Below, piece by piece: positions 5,092-7,203 of a stretch of DNA of 7,203 nucleotides. Within the stretch, counting starts at the first letter, position 1. Each line of letters starts with the position of its first letter. The notes beneath the pieces were generated by a model. The model saw nothing but the letters and a program-made list of their open reading frames with translations. It did not search any database and was not told the origin of the DNA. The stretch covers positions 1 to 7,203 of the forward strand of contig JAGGZG010000398.1 of assembly GCA_021162125.1 (NCBI GenBank). The letters are read 5' to 3'. The stretch is from Anaerolineae bacterium (lineage in GTDB: Bacteria > Chloroflexota > Anaerolineae > JACIWR01). A program made the translations under genes and the position numbers.

Positions 5092-7203
5092 AACAACGCC
5101 TGGCCAACGATCGCATTTTATTGATCGCGCTATTACTGCTGGCTTTTGCCATGCGCATCCACGGGCTGAACGTAAAGGGCCTCTCTTTCGACGAAGCGGG
5201 CAGTGCCTACATCGCCAGCCTGCGCCCGCCGGAAATGTTCGCCTACCTCAAGCGAGCATCTTTTGAGCACCCTCCGCTGTATTACCTGCTCCTTTCGGCC
5301 TGGATGTCGCTCGCGGGACACAGCGAGTTTGCCCTGCGCTATCTCTCCGTGCTCGTTGGCCTCCTGCTGGTGCCGCTGACCTATCGCTTGGCCCGGCTGC
5401 TTGCGGGGCGCAGGGTAGCCCTGCTGAGCGCTTTTCTGGTGACTCTCTCCCCCTTCCACGTGATCTACTCCCGCGATGCACGGATGTACACCCTGCTGGC
5501 CGTGTGGGGCCTGCTGGCGGTGTATTTCTTCGTCCTGGCACTCGCGGAAGACCGCTGGCGCTGGTGGGTAGGATTCATTCTGACCGCATTCCTGGCGCTC
5601 TACACCCATTACTACGGCGCGCTCGTCCTCTGTTTCGCCAACGTGTTCTTCTTCGTCAACTGGCGCAGATTTCGCCCTCTGCTCGGCAAGTTTATCCTCA
5701 TCCAGCTCGTCCCCGCTCTGCTTCACCTGCCGTGGCTACTCCTGGCGCGGGGGATGCAGAAATCGCTAGGAGTAGTTCTATCCAGAGGCCCTGCCGCTAT
5801 GCTCACCTACTCCCTGGTACAAGACGTGTGGATGGATTTCAGCCTCGATCCGACCAACAACCTGCCCGCGTATCTGGCCGTGGTCACGTTGGGTCTGACG
5901 GCGCTGGGACTGTTCATTTCCACCACGCGGATTGGCCAGGGACAGCCCAGCTTCCAAGGGCGATATTTCCTCCTCCTGTACCTGGTAATTCCTTTCGCGG
6001 TAGGCTTTGTCCTGCCCCAGGGTATGCGCGCCAAATACATAATTCCCTTTGTGCCCGCCTACGCCTTGGCGCTGGCACTCGCCCTGGACTGGCTGATGTC
6101 CCGCTGGAAGATACTCTGGGGCGTAGTGCTCCTCTTCCTCGTGCTGACCAATGCCGCAGCCCTGTCCCACAACTACCGGCCCATCAAAAACGACCCCCGC
6201 GAGTTCTACGGCTTCGTGCTGGATCAGGCTCGTCCCTCGGATGCGCTGATCCTCAACGGCCCCTGGCAATGGCCACTGTTCGAGTATTATGTCAGGCCAA
6301 AGAGCTCCCTCCCATACCGGTATCTGCCCCCCGGCGCTCCGCCACCTCTGGACCCGGCGACGACAGAACCGCTTTTGCGCGACATCCTGGCCCAGCACCC
6401 ACGGGTATGGGTGGTCATCTGGGGGCTGGACATCGCCGACCCGGGGCATTTCGTGATGGGCTGGATGAACGAGCACGCATATGCGGCCCTCAACCGCGCA
6501 TCGGCGACGTGTTTCTACGCACCCCTGGCCAACACAGAGGGGGAGAACCGCTCGCTGGACGTGAACTTCGAAAACCAGGTGCGACTGCGCACTGTGCGTT
6601 TGGCCACCGATGCCATACCCGCCGGTGATATTATCCGCATGGATACCGAATGGGAGGCCCTGCGCGACCTGACGAAGGATTACCATCTCATCGTCACCCT
6701 GGACGACCGGCGGGGATTCCGCTGGTCACGAAAGCAGTTCCCCCTGGGTGCCGACTATCGCCCAACGTGGACCTGGCGCGCTGGCGACGTGGTCATAGAC
6801 AGGGAGGGCCTACTGGTACCGGTGGGCACTCCGCCGGGAGAATATCGCCTGCGCGCCGTGCTACGGCGGCCGCAGGACGGGCAGGACGTGTTCGTGGTGG
6901 ACGAACAAGATATACCACAGAGCTTTACCGTTGAACTGGGGACGGTGCAAATCACCAGCGGGCCTCTCGACCTACCACCCTCGGCGGTGAGTCCCACTCA
7001 CCCGCTGACGGCAACCTTCGGCGGACGGTTGCAGCTTTTGGGGTACGATCTGCCCGGCCAGAGCTTCCGGCAGGGGGAGGATTTCCCGGTGACGTTGTAC
7101 TGGCGAGTGGGACAAGACCCCGGCGAAGACCTCACCCTGTCCATTGACCTGGTGAGCAGTGACGGGCGCACGGTGGCCGAGAAGAGGGAAAGCCCCGTCG
7201 AAT
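5088..7203 (+). CDS. GT39/PMT-like membrane glycosyltransferase (3' truncated)
   Basis: GTG start, 705 codons visible, no stop before the window edge. Helix ~10-24 leads to the first outside loop with FDEAG (34-38); this acidic pair matches the DE catalytic motif of the GT39/PMT family. Further family marks are EHPPLYYLLL (60-69), YSRDARMY (127-134), LYTHYYG (171-177) and QGMRAKY (311-317). About ten to twelve membrane segments end near residue 357. A soluble domain follows (~360-488, with SDALILNG and VWVVIWGLD), then a beta-rich stretch (~490-622) and the start of the module shared with genes 1 and 2 (627 on, LLGYDL at 650-655, VTLYWRV). Family knowledge predicts transfer of a sugar from a polyprenyl-phosphate donor at the outer membrane face; the sugar and acceptor cannot be told. 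Start and gene 2 stop overlap as GTGA, so translation is probably coupled. The usual module length suggests at least 50-60 more residues outside the window. Confidence 0.88.
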   Translation, partial: MKQRLANDRILLIALLLLAFAMRIHGLNVKGLSFDEAGSAYIASLRPPEMFAYLKRASFEHPPLYYLLLSAWMSLAGHSEFALRYLSVLVGLLLVPLTYRLARLLAGRRVALLSAFLVTLSPFHVIYSRDARMYTLLAVWGLLAVYFFVLALAEDRWRWWVGFILTAFLALYTHYYGALVLCFANVFFFVNWRRFRPLLGKFILIQLVPALLHLPWLLLARGMQKSLGVVLSRGPAAMLTYSLVQDVWMDFSLDPTNNLPAYLAVVTLGLTALGLFISTTRIGQGQPSFQGRYFLLLYLVIPFAVGFVLPQGMRAKYIIPFVPAYALALALALDWLMSRWKILWGVVLLFLVLTNAAALSHNYRPIKNDPREFYGFVLDQARPSDALILNGPWQWPLFEYYVRPKSSLPYRYLPPGAPPPLDPATTEPLLRDILAQHPRVWVVIWGLDIADPGHFVMGWMNEHAYAALNRASATCFYAPLANTEGENRSLDVNFENQVRLRTVRLATDAIPAGDIIRMDTEWEALRDLTKDYHLIVTLDDRRGFRWSRKQFPLGADYRPTWTWRAGDVVIDREGLLVPVGTPPGEYRLRAVLRRPQDGQDVFVVDEQDIPQSFTVELGTVQITSGPLDLPPSAVSPTHPLTATFGGRLQLLGYDLPGQSFRQGEDFPVTLYWRVGQDPGEDLTLSIDLVSSDGRTVAEKRESPVE
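6555..6953 (+). repeat. C-terminal beta-rich region, copy F, diverged (gene 3)
   Basis: Residues ~490-622 of gene 3. IIRMDTEWEAL, DYHLIVTLDDRRG, TWTWRAGDVVID and PPGEYRLRAVLRRP follow the same order as the modules elsewhere, with most signature residues replaced. The assignment to the same family is by pattern only. Confidence 0.5.
6966..7203 (+). repeat. C-terminal beta-rich module, copy G, cut by window edge (gene 3)
   Basis: Residues 627-705 of gene 3. SPTHPLTATFGGRLQLLGYDL and FPVTLYWRV match the opening of copies C and E. The YTVFTHL position reads LTLSIDL. The rest of the module lies outside the window. Confidence 0.7.

Noticed and set aside
5504..6628. 374-codon frame on the same strand within gene 3
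   Set aside because: It is a shifted frame of the GT39-like gene. The product is rich in Arg, Pro and Gly with no motif, while the GTG-started frame carries the family signatures.
5778..6686. 302-codon antisense frame opposite gene 3, with similar frames at 5133-5726 and 3892-4641
   Set aside because: They are mirror frames of GC-rich coding sequence, with low-complexity Gln/Gly/Arg-rich products and no recognisable domain.

Overview
The window carries three large genes, all on the + strand. All appear to encode inner-membrane proteins of the GT-C type: glycosyltransferases, or relatives of them, with a polytopic membrane core followed by a long extracytoplasmic C-terminal region. Base composition is moderate to high GC. 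The architecture (a GT39/PMT-like core followed by repeated beta-rich modules containing LGYDL, LTLYW, YTVFTHL and WxxGEV) is one I associate with uncultured or cultured Chloroflexota, especially Anaerolineae-like genomes. The taxonomic assignment is inference from family resemblance, not from a marker gene.

Layout: (1) positions 1-1995 are the 3' part of a gene whose membrane domain lies upstream of the window. What remains is the post-membrane soluble region and three tandem copies of a ~135-residue module. (2) Positions 1996-2232 are an intergenic region. A very good sigma-70-type promoter, TTGACA-17 bp-TATACT, begins inside the stop codon of gene 1. It is preceded by a 14-bp perfect palindrome and followed by a second copy of GGTATACT. 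A 59-codon open frame with a hydrophobic stretch also runs through this region and may be a relic or a small gene. (3) Positions 2233-5091 encode a 952-residue membrane protein of a distinct GT-C-like family, ending in two copies of the same module. (4) Positions 5088-7203 encode a classic GT39-like glycosyltransferase. It starts with GTG in a 4-base GTGA overlap with gene 2 and runs off the right edge inside its own C-terminal module.

Genes 2 and 3 are almost certainly one transcription unit with coupled translation. Gene 1 may be read through into it, but the promoter gives genes 2-3 an independent start. The most plausible shared role is transfer of sugars from a polyprenyl-phosphate carrier to an acceptor (glycolipid, polysaccharide or surface protein) on the outer face of the cytoplasmic membrane. 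The repeated modules would sit outside the membrane and perhaps bind the acceptor or the cell surface. Substrates cannot be read from the sequence. I saw no RNA genes, CRISPR arrays, insertion sequences or defence genes.
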